A DNA stretch of 64,000 nt, taken from contig NZ_SUPW01000001.1 of assembly GCF_013337285.1 (NCBI RefSeq), forward strand, positions 744,001 to 808,000. Reading direction: 5' to 3'. The notes below the pieces were generated by a model that did no database searches, was not told the origin of the DNA, and saw nothing but the letters and a program-made list of their open reading frames with translations. Each line of letters opens with the position of its first letter. Positions within the stretch are counted from its first letter, which is position 1. The position numbers and the translations under genes are program-made. Source of the DNA: Agrobacterium tumefaciens. Lineage in GTDB: Bacteria; Pseudomonadota; Alphaproteobacteria; Rhizobiales; Rhizobiaceae. This document shows positions 53,208 through 62,027 of the stretch, piece after piece.

Positions 53208-54155
53208 GTGGTGCTTATGGCCACGGTGACGAATTTCGAGTCTGTGTCCCATCCGTCAAAAACGGACCTCCGGCAATTCGCCGAGCTTTTCATGCCGCTT
53301 TTTAATGCCTCCACCGAGGAAGCCAAGCGCGAAGCGATCGCCGCGCTGTCGCAGCATCCGAGCGTGCCTTCGGCTGTCGCCTTCTTCATCGCCTGCCAGC
53401 CGATTTCGCTTGCTGCCCCCTTCCTTATCTCCTCGAAGTGCCTCACTGACGAGACGCTGATTACCATTGCCCGCACGCAGGGTGCCGCGCATGCCCGCGC
53501 CATCGTACGTCGCGACGACCTCTCCCCCACCGTCATCGATGCGCTGGTTGGCCTGCGGCATGCCGAAGATCTGAAGCGGCCGGATGAGCCGACGACTGCC
53601 GCCGAACCGCAGGTGGCGGCAGCAGCCGTCGAAACGGCTGATATGGCCATCCCTGAGACCACGGCGAAAATTGACGCCGCATCCGCGCTCGAAGAGGAAA
53701 TGCGTCAGCGGATCAAGCAGATGGCGCATCATCTCAACCGCCCGGAAAGTGACGTGCTTGGCCTGCGCCGCCTGAGCGACGTGCAGGAAGCCCTGCTCGT
53801 GCGTTTCGCCCGTGAACGCAATGCACGGCAGTTTGCCATTGCGCTATCGGATTCGCTGTCATCCAGCTACTGGCTGTCGGAACGCATCATGCTCGATATT
53901 TCCGGCGCGCAGCTTGCGACCACGCTTACCGGGCTTGGCATGGAGTTTTCCGAAGCCGCCTTCGTCTTGCAATGCTTCTATCCGCATCTGGCCGCCACAG
54001 AGGGCGACATGAGCCGCGCCGAGGCCCTGCTCGACCGTCTCGACATCGTGGAGTCCGAAGAGCGGGTGGAAAGCTGGCGTCGGGCGGATAGCTATACGCA
54101 TGGCCGCGAGCGGCCGCGTGGCGGCGTAACTGTCGTTCACAGAACGGGGACGTGA
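53208..54155 (+). CDS. DUF2336 family protein
   Basis: 315 residues. HEAT-like alpha helical repeats (LFNASTEEAKREAIAALSQH, ARAIVRRDDLSPTVIDALVG) as in DUF2336, a family common in alphaproteobacteria. Function unknown. Start: GTG at 53208, behind AGGAAG; the ATG at 53217 is the alternative but its spacing is long. Confidence 0.82.
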   Translation: MVLMATVTNFESVSHPSKTDLRQFAELFMPLFNASTEEAKREAIAALSQHPSVPSAVAFFIACQPISLAAPFLISSKCLTDETLITIARTQGAAHARAIVRRDDLSPTVIDALVGLRHAEDLKRPDEPTTAAEPQVAAAAVETADMAIPETTAKIDAASALEEEMRQRIKQMAHHLNRPESDVLGLRRLSDVQEALLVRFARERNARQFAIALSDSLSSSYWLSERIMLDISGAQLATTLTGLGMEFSEAAFVLQCFYPHLAATEGDMSRAEALLDRLDIVESEERVESWRRADSYTHGRERPRGGVTVVHRTGT

Positions 54156-54177
54156 GGGGTAATCGTCGCTTAGCCGT

Positions 54178-54531
54178 CTAGGCCGACGGCTGGTCCACCA
54201 GCGTCAGCAAAGTGCCAATCTCATCCGTCTCGATCTCCACGATCCACAGATCGCTGTCGAAGCGCCGTTCCTTCTCCAGAAGAGCGGCGCTTTCCTCAGC
54301 CTCTGCACCGGCAAGGCGCGTTTCAAAACGGCGCTCGGCGCGGATTTCCTCGTCATCGGCGAAGCTTTGCGGCGCCGGTCCATAGAGGTTTTCACGGCCG
54401 TCGCGCAGGCGCTGGCGGATGAAGATCGCACCCGCCTCCTCCGCACCCTTCTTTTCGATGGCAGCAAATCCGCCGGCGGCGAAAACGCGGCGGATGAGGG
54501 CGGAGACGAAGATTTCGGATTTGAGGCGCAT
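54178..54531 (-). CDS. DUF1491 family protein
   Basis: 117 residues. MRLKSEIFVSALIRRVFAAG, KGAEEAGAIFIRQR and LWIVEIE match DUF1491, a small alphaproteobacterial family of unknown function. Convergent with DUF2336. Confidence 0.88.
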   Translation of the reverse strand: MRLKSEIFVSALIRRVFAAGGFAAIEKKGAEEAGAIFIRQRLRDGRENLYGPAPQSFADDEEIRAERRFETRLAGAEAEESAALLEKERRFDSDLWIVEIETDEIGTLLTLVDQPSA

Positions 54532-54604
54532 TGGTGGTGCTTTCGGTGGAAAGAGTGGGACGTGCTCTCGATGTTGGATTTGTCAACGGATTGAGGTGCG
54601 TGGG

Positions 54605-54772
54605 GTTTACCCCCTCTGCCCTGCCGGGCATCTCCCCCTCAAGGGGGGAGATCGGCAAGACGCTCTACCGCCACTTCATTTTCAAGCTTTGCGATGGGCG
54701 AGATCTCGCCACAGATCGATCTCCCCCCTTGAGGGGGAGATGCCCGGCAGGGCAGAGGGGGGTGAGCCACAC
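54605..54772. repeat. Large inverted repeat, same family as 49371
   Basis: Perfect 44-bp arms at 54610-54653 and 54718-54761, with centre GGCAAGACGCTCTACCGCCA shared with the element at 49371. It adjoins DUF1491 and the peptidoglycan-binding gene. Confidence 0.9.
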
Positions 54773-54814
54773 CCACTCCGGCCCGCCATCAACGAACCTC
54801 CTGAGGCTAAAACC

Positions 54815-55729
54815 TCAAAGCGCCCCGATCGACTTAAGTTTCTTCAGCACCACTTCGCTCGGCTCGCCGGTTTCCGGCAGGCGATAGTGTTTTTCAAAAG
54901 CACGGATGGCGTTGCGGGTCTGCTGGCCGGCCACGCCGTCCACCTTCACGTCAGCATAGGCGATATTGATCAACCCCTGCTGGATCCTGGCAATCAGCGC
55001 GCTGCTTGCCGGCTTGGCAGCGGCAGTCGCGCTGTTGAGCGACACCGGCTCGGCCTTGGGGCGCGGCGCTTCCGCCTTGCGGATGGCGGCTGCGACCGGG
55101 TCGATTTCCACTCCGCCGCCGGTGTTGGTGTCGGACGGCCGGTCCTTTGGAATTGCCGCAACCGTGGCGCCGTCGATCCTGAGGGCGGCAAGCACGCGGG
55201 TCGTCGGCTCGCCGGTCTGTTCCATGCCAAGGGTTTCTTCGAAGAACATGATGGCGGCGGCGGTCTTCGGCCCCATGCGGCCATCCGCGTCGCCTTCGTA
55301 AAGCCCGCGTTTTTTGAGTTCGCCCTGAATATCGGCAACGATCTGCTGCGGCTTCTGGCTTTCGGCTGGCGGCAACGCCGCAGTCTCGGCGGCCGGTGGC
55401 TGCGTCGCTTCCGTCTCGGCCGGCCGCTCTATGCGAAAGGTGGTGACGTTGCCGTGGGTGCCGAGCGGCTCTGCGGGGCGATAGCCGGCGATCCCGTTCG
55501 GGTTTTCTGCATCACGCGTGCGCAGAAAGGGAGACGGGTGAATGCCCGGCTGGTACCAGAGCGCATTGGCCGCAACAAAACCGAAGACGACCGCGAAGGC
55601 ACCGCAGCCGCCAACCAGTTTCGGATGGCGCAGGACTTCGCGCCCGATGGCCGTAACCACCAAGGAAACAAACCCGGCGCCAATCTGGGCCGTTGTTTTC
55701 TTAGGCGATTTTCGCTTTCGCGGGGCCAT
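54815..55729 (-). CDS. Peptidoglycan-binding domain membrane protein
   Basis: 304 residues. One membrane helix near residues 39-60, then two PG_binding_1 domains: residues about 130-180 (IQGELKKRGLYEGDADGRMG, PKTAAAIMFFEETLGM) and about 245-300 (IQQGLINIAYADVKVDGVAG, QQTRNAIRAFEKHY). The ATG at 55729 overlaps the DivJ-like kinase gene by 29 nt and has AAGGA before it. It could tether a signalling complex to the wall. Confidence 0.87.
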   Translation of the reverse strand: MAPRKRKSPKKTTAQIGAGFVSLVVTAIGREVLRHPKLVGGCGAFAVVFGFVAANALWYQPGIHPSPFLRTRDAENPNGIAGYRPAEPLGTHGNVTTFRIERPAETEATQPPAAETAALPPAESQKPQQIVADIQGELKKRGLYEGDADGRMGPKTAAAIMFFEETLGMEQTGEPTTRVLAALRIDGATVAAIPKDRPSDTNTGGGVEIDPVAAAIRKAEAPRPKAEPVSLNSATAAAKPASSALIARIQQGLINIAYADVKVDGVAGQQTRNAIRAFEKHYRLPETGEPSEVVLKKLKSIGAL

Positions 55730-57245
55730 CGTCACCATCCTTTTTCATAATCGCAGCCATTTCGCCGAGTTGACGGATGCGCGGCGGAAATTCCACCATG
55801 CATTCAGTTTCAGCGTCTTCGCCACCCGCCATGCCGGAACCATCGGCAGGCAACATGATTGTTACGACCGTCCCCTCGCCGGGCTGGCTGGCGATGACGA
55901 AGGTGCCGCCATGCAGTGCCACCAGCCCCTTGACCAGGGATAGTCCGAGACCCGTGCCCTCATAGCGACGGGTATATTCATTCTGAACCTGCATGAAGGG
56001 CTGGCCCAGCAGGTCAATCTTGTCGGCGGCGATGCCGATACCGGTATCGCTGACCGTCAGCTTCAGCATCTTGCCTTCGCGCGCCGCATCGATCGATACA
56101 ACACCACCCGCATCGGTGAATTTTATGGCATTGCCGGCCAGATTGATCAGAACCTGGCGAATGGCGCGCTGGTCGGCGGAGATTTCGCCGATATTGCGCT
56201 GGATGCGGCTGGTCAAAGTCAGGCCTTTTTCCCTGGCCTGCAGACCAAGCATGGCCTCGCAGGAAGCGATGGTTTCGGAAATCGGGAAGCTTTCCATCAG
56301 CAGCTCGTAGCGGCCCGCTTCCAGCTTGCTCATATCCAGCATGGTGTTGACCACCGACAGGAGATGCGCGCCGGACTGGCGGATCAAGCCGACATATTCG
56401 CGCTGACGATCATTTTCCAGCCGGCCGAAATATTCGCCGGCCAGAATATCGGAAAAACCGAGGACGGCGTTGAGCGGCGTGCGCAGCTCGTGGCTGACGG
56501 CGGCAAGGAACCGTGACTTGGCGTCATTGGCCGATTCCGCCTCCGCCGCCTTGCGGGCGACATCGCGGCGCAGCAACTCCATCTCGGTGACATCGGAAAG
56601 CTGGGCGACGACGCGGCGCAGCCGGCCGGACGCGCTGCGGATCGCCGTCATTTCGATGCGCGCATGCATGAACTGCGCCGGGCGCGATTTCGCGCCGGTT
56701 TCAAACCGAAGCTCGGCGCTGGCCTTGTCCTCGCCCTGCCGCAAAAGATCAAAGGCCTGCATCAGTTCGATACGATCAGACACATAAACATATTCGGCAA
56801 AGACATGGTCTTTGCAGGCCTGAAGCTCGACCGGAAATTTCTCACGGTCACGACCGGAGACACGTTCGACCAGGCCGTTTTCATTGATGGTGAGCACGAG
56901 GCCCGGCACCTGCGATGCTGCGACAAGGTCGTCATCAGCCGCAGGAGCGGACGAGGATGCTACGCCACGCAGCGGCCGGGAAAAAGCAATCGACAGGGCG
57001 GCGGCGGATAGAAACAGCGCCAGCACCAGGGCAGCACCAATGGGCAGCGCGATGGCGGGGCTGAAGACGAGGCTGAAGAGGGCGGGCACAACCAGAAGGC
57101 CGACAGCACCGAAGGCAATCAGGCGGCGCAGGCGCGCAACGGTTCCGGCGCGCCTTTCAGCGTCCTCTTCCATACGCGCAAGCCATCTGCCCGCGGCATG
57201 GTCGACCAGTGCGACCGCTTTTTCTCTCATATTACGCAATACCAA
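55701..57245 (-). CDS. divJ: PdhS-type cell-cycle histidine kinase, probably DivJ
   Basis: 514 residues. Two N-terminal membrane helices (about 42-62 and 66-90), a PAS-like domain (about 115-235), and the H box AAVSHELRTPLNAVLGFSDI (H about 251). The segment after the H box (LAGEYFGRLENDRQREYVGL) is the DivJ/PleC-family extended DivK-binding motif. N, G1 and G2 boxes follow (NLAGNAIKFTD, DTGIGIAADKI, RYEGTGLGLSLV). These kinases set the phosphorylation of DivK and PleD. DivJ rather than PleC is inferred from context. Confidence 0.72.
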   Translation of the reverse strand: MVLRNMREKAVALVDHAAGRWLARMEEDAERRAGTVARLRRLIAFGAVGLLVVPALFSLVFSPAIALPIGAALVLALFLSAAALSIAFSRPLRGVASSSAPAADDDLVAASQVPGLVLTINENGLVERVSGRDREKFPVELQACKDHVFAEYVYVSDRIELMQAFDLLRQGEDKASAELRFETGAKSRPAQFMHARIEMTAIRSASGRLRRVVAQLSDVTEMELLRRDVARKAAEAESANDAKSRFLAAVSHELRTPLNAVLGFSDILAGEYFGRLENDRQREYVGLIRQSGAHLLSVVNTMLDMSKLEAGRYELLMESFPISETIASCEAMLGLQAREKGLTLTSRIQRNIGEISADQRAIRQVLINLAGNAIKFTDAGGVVSIDAAREGKMLKLTVSDTGIGIAADKIDLLGQPFMQVQNEYTRRYEGTGLGLSLVKGLVALHGGTFVIASQPGEGTVVTIMLPADGSGMAGGEDAETECMVEFPPRIRQLGEMAAIMKKDGDDGPAKAKIA

Positions 57246-57715
57246 TACCGAATCCCTGAGGCGGATCTTATGGCCCCGACAATAGAAGGCGGCGGCTTAA
57301 GGAATGGATAAAAAGAATGGCCGCAAACGGCCTTCAAATGCGCCGCAGTCCCAATACGGGGCATTTATTCGAAGCTTTGCCAATCATGGTTAATGACGGG
57401 TAAGCGACGGATTTCGCTTCATTTTTGCCATCGCGTTAACCTTTGTGGCAAAGCGTGCCGCCGCTTTGGCCGGGAACGCGCGGGCTCTGTCGCAATTATG
57501 CTTAACATGGACTGTTAAAATGCGAATGAATTGATGGCGCACGTGCCGATGCGAGGAGAATAGATACAATTTGAATTAAATTGCGCCGCTTTTTGCAATT
57601 GGCTGTTCGCCGGTCGCCTGTAGCTTCTCCCCAAGCCCGAAAAACGGGACAAAGGCCAATGACCCGAAACCGGGCGGGGCTTCAAAACAAAGATCATCTG
57701 GCAGGGTGTCTGACA
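57246..57715. promoter_or_regulatory. Divergent intergenic region with partial CtrA-like sites
   Basis: 470 bp without a gene. TTAA-TGACGGG-TAAG (near 57390) is a 7-of-8 match to the CtrA consensus; further TTAAC repeats lie at 57436 and 57502. It probably holds divergent promoters of divJ and DUF5330. Confidence 0.35.
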
Positions 57716-58141
57716 ATGTGGTTTCTGATCAAAGGAACATTCTGGTTTTCGCTGGTGCTGGTGGCGCTGTCCTATTTCGGTAGCTACAACGACCCCACCA
57801 AGGAACCTTCGGCATTCGATCTTCCCAGCGCCGTTTCGGCCGCCGGTGAGGCCTATCGTTATGTCAGCGCCATCTGCATCGAAAAACCCGACGTCTGCAT
57901 CAAGGGTGCGGAAACCTTCCATGCGCTGGGTGAGCGGGCAAAGGAAGGCGCCAAGGTCGCCTATGAACTGCTCGACGCGCAGCTTGCCGCCGGTGACAAA
58001 ACCGCTCCCGCCACGCAGATCGTCGCCGAGACCGAAAAACTGGCCGAAGCCCCGGCCATCAGCGTCGAATTTCCCGGGAATACCGACATGCTGAAGACCG
58101 GCACCGTCATTCCCCTGCCGCAGAAGCGCCCTGCCCCCTGA
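57716..58141 (+). CDS. DUF5330 family protein
   Basis: 141 residues. Membrane anchor MWFLIKGTFWFSLVLVALSYF-type helix at the N-terminus, then SAVSAAGEAYRYVSAICIEK and DVCIKGAETFHALGERAKEG, with two conserved cysteines, as in DUF5330. Function unknown. Start ATG at 57716 by the membrane helix. Confidence 0.83.
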   Translation: MWFLIKGTFWFSLVLVALSYFGSYNDPTKEPSAFDLPSAVSAAGEAYRYVSAICIEKPDVCIKGAETFHALGERAKEGAKVAYELLDAQLAAGDKTAPATQIVAETEKLAEAPAISVEFPGNTDMLKTGTVIPLPQKRPAP

Positions 58142-58333
58142 TATTTCGCGGTCGCGCCTCGCCGCACCGCCCCTTCCTTGCAGCCGGATATGTCCGTCTG
58201 CGTGACTGCCTGCCAGACTTGCCCACGGAAACCTGTTTTCCGTGGGCTTTTTCATGGCCAGATGGTTCAAAACCGTCCGCACTTGCCCTATATCGTAGCC
58301 AAGATATGCAATAGTGGACGATACGGCGCGCAA

Positions 58334-58750
58334 ATGGCCTCTCTCGAAACGATCCTTGATGACTTCGCCTTCCTCGACGACTGGGAGGATCGCTATCGTT
58401 ATGTCATCGAACTGGGCAAGGCGCTGCCCGATCTGCCGGAAGACAAGCGCACCGCTGAAAACAAGGTGCAGGGTTGCGCCAGCCAGGTCTGGCTCGTCAG
58501 CCATAGCGACGGTGCGGAAGACCCTCTCATGACCTTCGAGGGCGATTCCGATGCGCATATCGTGCGCGGCCTCGTTGCCATCGTCCTTGCCGTCTATTCC
58601 GGTAAAAAGGCCTCCGAAATCGCTGGTCTCGATGCCATCCAGGTGTTCGACAAGATCGGGCTGGTGGAACATCTCTCTTCGCAGCGCGCCAATGGCCTGC
58701 GTTCCATGGTCAAGCGCATCCGCGAGGAAGCCAGGCTGCTGGCCGCCTGA
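58334..58750 (+). CDS. sufE: SufE-family cysteine desulfuration protein
   Basis: 138 residues. Active-site C48 in AENKVQGCASQVWLV. It accepts persulfide from SufS for Fe-S cluster assembly. Start ATG at 58334 gives the usual length; an in-frame upstream codon would add about 50 unrelated residues. Not adjacent to other suf genes here. Confidence 0.92.
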   Translation: MASLETILDDFAFLDDWEDRYRYVIELGKALPDLPEDKRTAENKVQGCASQVWLVSHSDGAEDPLMTFEGDSDAHIVRGLVAIVLAVYSGKKASEIAGLDAIQVFDKIGLVEHLSSQRANGLRSMVKRIREEARLLAA

Positions 58751-58753
58751 TCT

Positions 58754-59629
58754 TCAGCCCGCGATGATGGACGGGCGATAATCGTCATCCCCCCAATGGT
58801 GGCTTGCTCTTTTTGAGCGGTTGGCCTGAGGCACGTAATGCCGGGCAAGCGACAGGAGTGCGGCGCGCAGCAGCAGTTTTGCCGACCGCGCCGGCCATTG
58901 CCGCTCCCGCTCCACCGTTTCCAGACCCTTTTCGAAACAGCAAATATCGATGGCGACGCCCGACAGTTCCGGCCCCATCGCATCCGCCGCACGGGAAAAC
59001 CGCACACGTGCGGCCATCGCAGCCTCGGTGAGATCGAGCGCACCGCCCGCCTCCCCCTTTGTTCGGTTCGCAATGCGCGGTTCCCATGTCGCGGTGACCC
59101 TGGGGTTGAGATGCGCGCGGTGAAAATCAGCGGCGAGACGTTCTCCCGCCTGTAAGGCGTCAGCCGGAAAGAAGGCCGTGCCGTCCCGCTCCTTCAGGCG
59201 AGACAGGCTGGTCAAAGGCGAGGTTTTGAGGTTGTGCCGGGCGGGCTGCCTGCCCTCGCCGACATCCACGATCACTGTCTGCACATCCCGGTGCTGCTCC
59301 TGAAAAATCTCGTCGCGATCCTTCGCGATCGCGCGCCTCAGATAGGCCGAGAGCGGCGCTGCGGCTAAAAGCGTGTCGCCCTGCCGGACGACCAGACCCG
59401 ATGCGACGGCAAGCCTCACCGTCGCTGCCGGGAATCGCAATCTCTCACGCCCTTCCCTCTCTTTCCCAACCCCTTCTTTCGCTGCCCCCTCTTTGGCTGC
59501 ACTACGCCGCCGCAATACCGTTTCGCCACCCTCTTCCAACGCTTCAGCCGCGCCAGCCGCGATAAAACGCACCAGCCGTAAGAGAACGGGATCGGGGCGA
59601 GCGATGGGTGTCTGTTTCGCCTCACTCAT
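58754..59629 (-). CDS. DUF6456-containing protein, coupled to a DnaA-C-like gene
   Basis: 291 residues. The N-terminal part carries lysine/glutamate-rich low complexity (AAKEGAAKEGVGKERE). The C-terminal part contains TSPLTSLSRLKERDGTAFFP and RAADAMGPELSGVAIDICCF, the DUF6456 domain of alphaproteobacteria. It overlaps the upstream DnaA-C-like gene by 8 nt (start ATG 59629). Role unknown; probably DNA-related by association. Confidence 0.78.
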   Translation of the reverse strand: MSEAKQTPIARPDPVLLRLVRFIAAGAAEALEEGGETVLRRRSAAKEGAAKEGVGKEREGRERLRFPAATVRLAVASGLVVRQGDTLLAAAPLSAYLRRAIAKDRDEIFQEQHRDVQTVIVDVGEGRQPARHNLKTSPLTSLSRLKERDGTAFFPADALQAGERLAADFHRAHLNPRVTATWEPRIANRTKGEAGGALDLTEAAMAARVRFSRAADAMGPELSGVAIDICCFEKGLETVERERQWPARSAKLLLRAALLSLARHYVPQANRSKRASHHWGDDDYRPSIIAG

Positions 59630-60059
59630 CGCGAACACCCCTCATCACGTTGAAAATGCTGCCGGCGAGCCGCTCGAGCATGGCAACGAACTCGTCGAAG
59701 GCCGGTTCGTCACGTCGATCCTCGACCACCTGGCAGGCATGGCCGACCGTGGTTCTGTCCCTGCCGAAACAGGGGCCGATATCCGACATGGCAATGCCGA
59801 GCTGCACATGGCACACATACATGGCGATCTGACGGATATGGCATTCGCTGCGCCGCCTGTCGCGGTGCCCGGACAAGCGGGGGCCGGCCAAACGCTCACC
59901 GGTCAATTGCACCATTTCGGCTGTCAATTGCCGAACCAGCCGGCAGATGCGGGAAATCTCCTCCCGCCCGGCAGCCAGTGGCCAGCGGCGGAAATGACGA
60001 TCGGTAACCGGCGCGCATGGCCGCGCGGCGACAGACAGGGGCGATGTATCCGACGGCAT
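59622..60059 (-). CDS. DnaA C-terminal-like DNA-binding protein
   Basis: 145 residues. Its second half is like the DnaA domain IV: IRQIAMYVCHVQLGIAMSDI, CFGRDRTTVGHACQVVEDRR. The RDRTTV-x-HA core is the DnaA-box-recognition motif. No ATPase domain is present. It may bind DnaA-box-like sites as a regulator. GAGGAG precedes the ATG at 60059. Confidence 0.8.
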   Translation of the reverse strand: MPSDTSPLSVAARPCAPVTDRHFRRWPLAAGREEISRICRLVRQLTAEMVQLTGERLAGPRLSGHRDRRRSECHIRQIAMYVCHVQLGIAMSDIGPCFGRDRTTVGHACQVVEDRRDEPAFDEFVAMLERLAGSIFNVMRGVRDE

Positions 60060-60223
60060 ATGCAACTCCTCTACGAATAGGAATTAATTCATACACCCGA
60101 GGACGGCCGTGGGGAAGCGTGAATTTGACGAGGAAGAATATATCCTTGATATAGCTTTATTTTTGCAGAAATGACGCAAGCGATAAAGGATTTTTTTCCT
60201 CACTCAAGATTCGACGCGACAAT

Positions 60224-60248
60224 AAAAAAGCCGGTCGACGGACCGGCT
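60224..60248 (-). terminator. Strong terminator downstream of ros
   Basis: On the minus strand AGCCGGTC-CGTC-GACCGGCT is a perfect 8-bp stem with a 4-nt loop, followed by TTTTTT. It is about 200 bp past the ros stop, so ros transcripts would run through the RIME copy D. Confidence 0.85.
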
Positions 60249-60315
60249 GGACATTCATGTGACGGTAAAGACAGCTTCAAAGGGAGCATGTGGAGCGGGC
60301 GGGCTCCGCTTGCCG

Positions 60316-60434
60316 CCTTCTCCCGCCGGGGAGAAGTTCGCGGCAGCGGGTTGAGAGGGTAAGGGTGCGGTCTATCGCTGACGTTGCCCCCTCATCCGAC
60401 CCTTCGGGCCACCTTCTCCCCGGTCGGGGAGAAG
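60316..60434. repeat. RIME-like palindromic repeat, copy D
   Basis: About 119 bp between ros and its terminator. Shares CGGCAGCGGGTTGAGAGGG, GCCCCCTCATCCGACCCTTC and the outer CTTCTCC/GGAGAAG ends with copies A-C. Confidence 0.85.
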
Positions 60435-60449
60435 AATAGGCAGATCCGA

Positions 60450-60878
60450 TTAGCGGTTGGCCTTGCGGCGCTGGCCGAGACCCATTTCCTTGGCGAGCCG
60501 CGAGCGGGCTTCGGCATAGGCGGGCGCAACCATCGGATAATCGACCGGCAGGTCCCATTTTTCGCGGTATTCTTCCGGTGTCATGCTGTGATGCGTCGTG
60601 AGGTGGCGCTTGAGCGACTTGAACGAACCGCCGCATTCCAAACAGACGATATGATCGTCCTGAACCGACTTGCGAACCGAGACGGCAGGCTTCTGCTTTT
60701 CAACATTGACCGCCACCGATGCCGGGGCCGAGGTGCCGCTGAGTGCCGTGTGAACATCCGAAATAAGGCCGGGAAGCTCTGTAACCGGAACGACGTGGTT
60801 GCTAACATAGGCAGCCACAATATCCGCCGTCAGTTCGACCAGCAGATCCTGGGCGTTACCGTATGCAGTTTCCGTCAT
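60450..60878 (-). CDS. ros: Ros/MucR zinc-finger transcriptional repressor
   Basis: 142 residues. The prokaryotic zinc finger is C79-L-E-C82 with H92 and H97 ([20 protein letters not shown]). N-terminal helical region is [20 protein letters not shown]. In Agrobacterium, Ros represses virC/virD, the T-DNA ipt gene and its own gene, and is needed for normal exopolysaccharide production. The sequence fits that protein. AGGAGATACTTAA precedes the ATG. Autoregulation is likely via the dyad at 60979-61000. Confidence 0.95.
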   Translation of the reverse strand: MTETAYGNAQDLLVELTADIVAAYVSNHVVPVTELPGLISDVHTALSGTSAPASVAVNVEKQKPAVSVRKSVQDDHIVCLECGGSFKSLKRHLTTHHSMTPEEYREKWDLPVDYPMVAPAYAEARSRLAKEMGLGQRRKANR

Positions 60879-60978
60879 TTAAGTATCTCCTGTTTATTTA
60901 TCTCCGGAAGCGGGCGAACGCCGCTTCGAGCGATGTGAAGTTACCCGGTGCCCCACCTTCGCCTTGTTGAAACCAACG

Positions 60979-61000
60979 TGAAATCTACCCCTAGATTTCA
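60979..61000. promoter_or_regulatory. Candidate ros operator (ros box)
   Basis: TGAAATCTA-CCCC-TAGATTTCA, a perfect 9+4+9 inverted repeat about 100 bp upstream of the ros start. Ros is known to bind inverted-repeat ros boxes and repress itself; position and symmetry fit that site. Confidence 0.7.
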
Positions 61001-61060
61001 AGCGAAAACCGGAAACGTATTGATCCGAGATTCAACTTATGGCCCGCGACATGGGCAGCA

Positions 61061-61102
61061 ATGGTCTGATGGACCATAGATTAGACATTAATAAAATGTC
61101 TA
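61061..61102. promoter_or_regulatory. Two successive perfect dyads upstream of ros
   Basis: ATGGTC-TGATG-GACCAT (61061-61077) and TAGACATT-AATAA-AATGTCTA (61082-61102), both with 5-nt spacers, in the AT-rich 430-bp region between ros and mrpG. Their regulator is unknown. No gene is seen in 60879-61311. Confidence 0.45.
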
Positions 61103-61283
61103 TGCCGACTATGAAGAGGCTAGATGCAAATCGCGATTAGCAACTTTACACTTAATTTGGATAACAGCAAAACAGCAAAAGTCAAATTCCTATTATGAAT
61201 TTTTCAGTTCAAAACAGTCTAATCGCAATACAAAAAATTACGGGTAATAAAATACTATGCCAAGTAGCAATTGAAAATGAACA

Positions 61284-61301
61284 CCCCCTATTATTGGGGG
61301 G
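61284..61301 (-). terminator. Hairpin after the mrp operon
   Basis: CCCCC-TATTATT-GGGGG(G) forms a hairpin just after the mrpG stop (61312). TTGAAA/TTTCAA flank it as an outer pair. A U run is poor, so it is a candidate only. Confidence 0.45.
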
Positions 61302-61311
61302 AATTTCAACT

Positions 61312-61644
61312 TCAAATTTTCTTGAGGTCATCAACTACCGATTTAACATGAAGCGGATAACCTGCCTTATGCGCGGCCATGGCAAGAAGATGCGCCGAGA
61401 CCGGTGCTGTCAGAATGAAGAAGAAGAAACCGGCGAGTGCCCGTGCCAGCGTCGCCATATCCATGGAATGAATGCCCACGGCCAGAAGCAGCAGCCCGGA
61501 CCCCACCGTCCCCGCCTTGGAGGCCGCATGCATGCGGGTATAGACATCAGGCAGGCGATTGAGCCCGATTGCGGCGATCAGTGAAAAGGCGGCTCCCGAG
61601 ACCGTCAGCGCCGCAACGAGGATAGCAACAAGCCAGCCGATCAT
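61312..61644 (-). CDS. mrpG: Na+/H+ antiporter subunit MrpG (PhaG/MnhG)
   Basis: 110 residues with three membrane helices. [20 protein letters not shown] is the MrpG signature. Last gene of the mrp operon; the ATG overlaps the mrpF stop by 4 nt. In rhizobia the Pha/Mrp complex handles Na+ or K+ and pH. Confidence 0.93.
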   Translation of the reverse strand: MIGWLVAILVAALTVSGAAFSLIAAIGLNRLPDVYTRMHAASKAGTVGSGLLLLAVGIHSMDMATLARALAGFFFFILTAPVSAHLLAMAAHKAGYPLHVKSVVDDLKKI

Positions 61645-62027
61645 TTTCCGCCCTTTATTTTTCCGCCAACCTTCTGATTTTTTGACGTTTTTTCAATGTC
61701 TTCCGACACCCTTTCGCCATCCAGCACCGCCTTCGACTTTCGCCCGCCGTCTGCGCCGCGCGCCAACACGAAACGGGCAAAGGCCACCGTTGCCAGAAAA
61801 CCGACAAGCCCGAGCGCAATCGCGATATCGACATAAAGGGTGAAGCCGGTGCGGATGGCGATGACCGCGATGAAGCCGATGGCGATACCGACCAGCATGT
61901 CGAGCGCGACGATCCGGTCCGGCAGAGTCGGCCCGATGACAACACGATATACTGTCAGCAGGAAGGCTGCCGAGAGTACAACCGAGGCAAGTATAGTTGC
62001 AAATGAAACTATTTGTTCCGGCGTCAT
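61641..62027 (-). CDS. mrpF: Na+/H+ antiporter subunit MrpF (PhaF/MnhF)
   Basis: 128 residues. Three membrane helices; [20 protein letters not shown] and [20 protein letters not shown] are MrpF motifs. The C-terminal tail is longer and basic/acidic (KKGK-type ending GGKIKGGK). Overlaps mrpE and mrpG by 4 nt each. Confidence 0.92.
   Translation of the reverse strand: MTPEQIVSFATILASVVLSAAFLLTVYRVVIGPTLPDRIVALDMLVGIAIGFIAVIAIRTGFTLYVDIAIALGLVGFLATVAFARFVLARGADGGRKSKAVLDGERVSEDIEKTSKNQKVGGKIKGGK

Noticed and set aside
61195..61584. Plus-strand ORF of 129 codons opposite mrpG
   Set aside because: Its second half is antisense to mrpG with mirrored codon use, and the first part is AT-rich intergenic DNA without a ribosome binding site or recognisable family.
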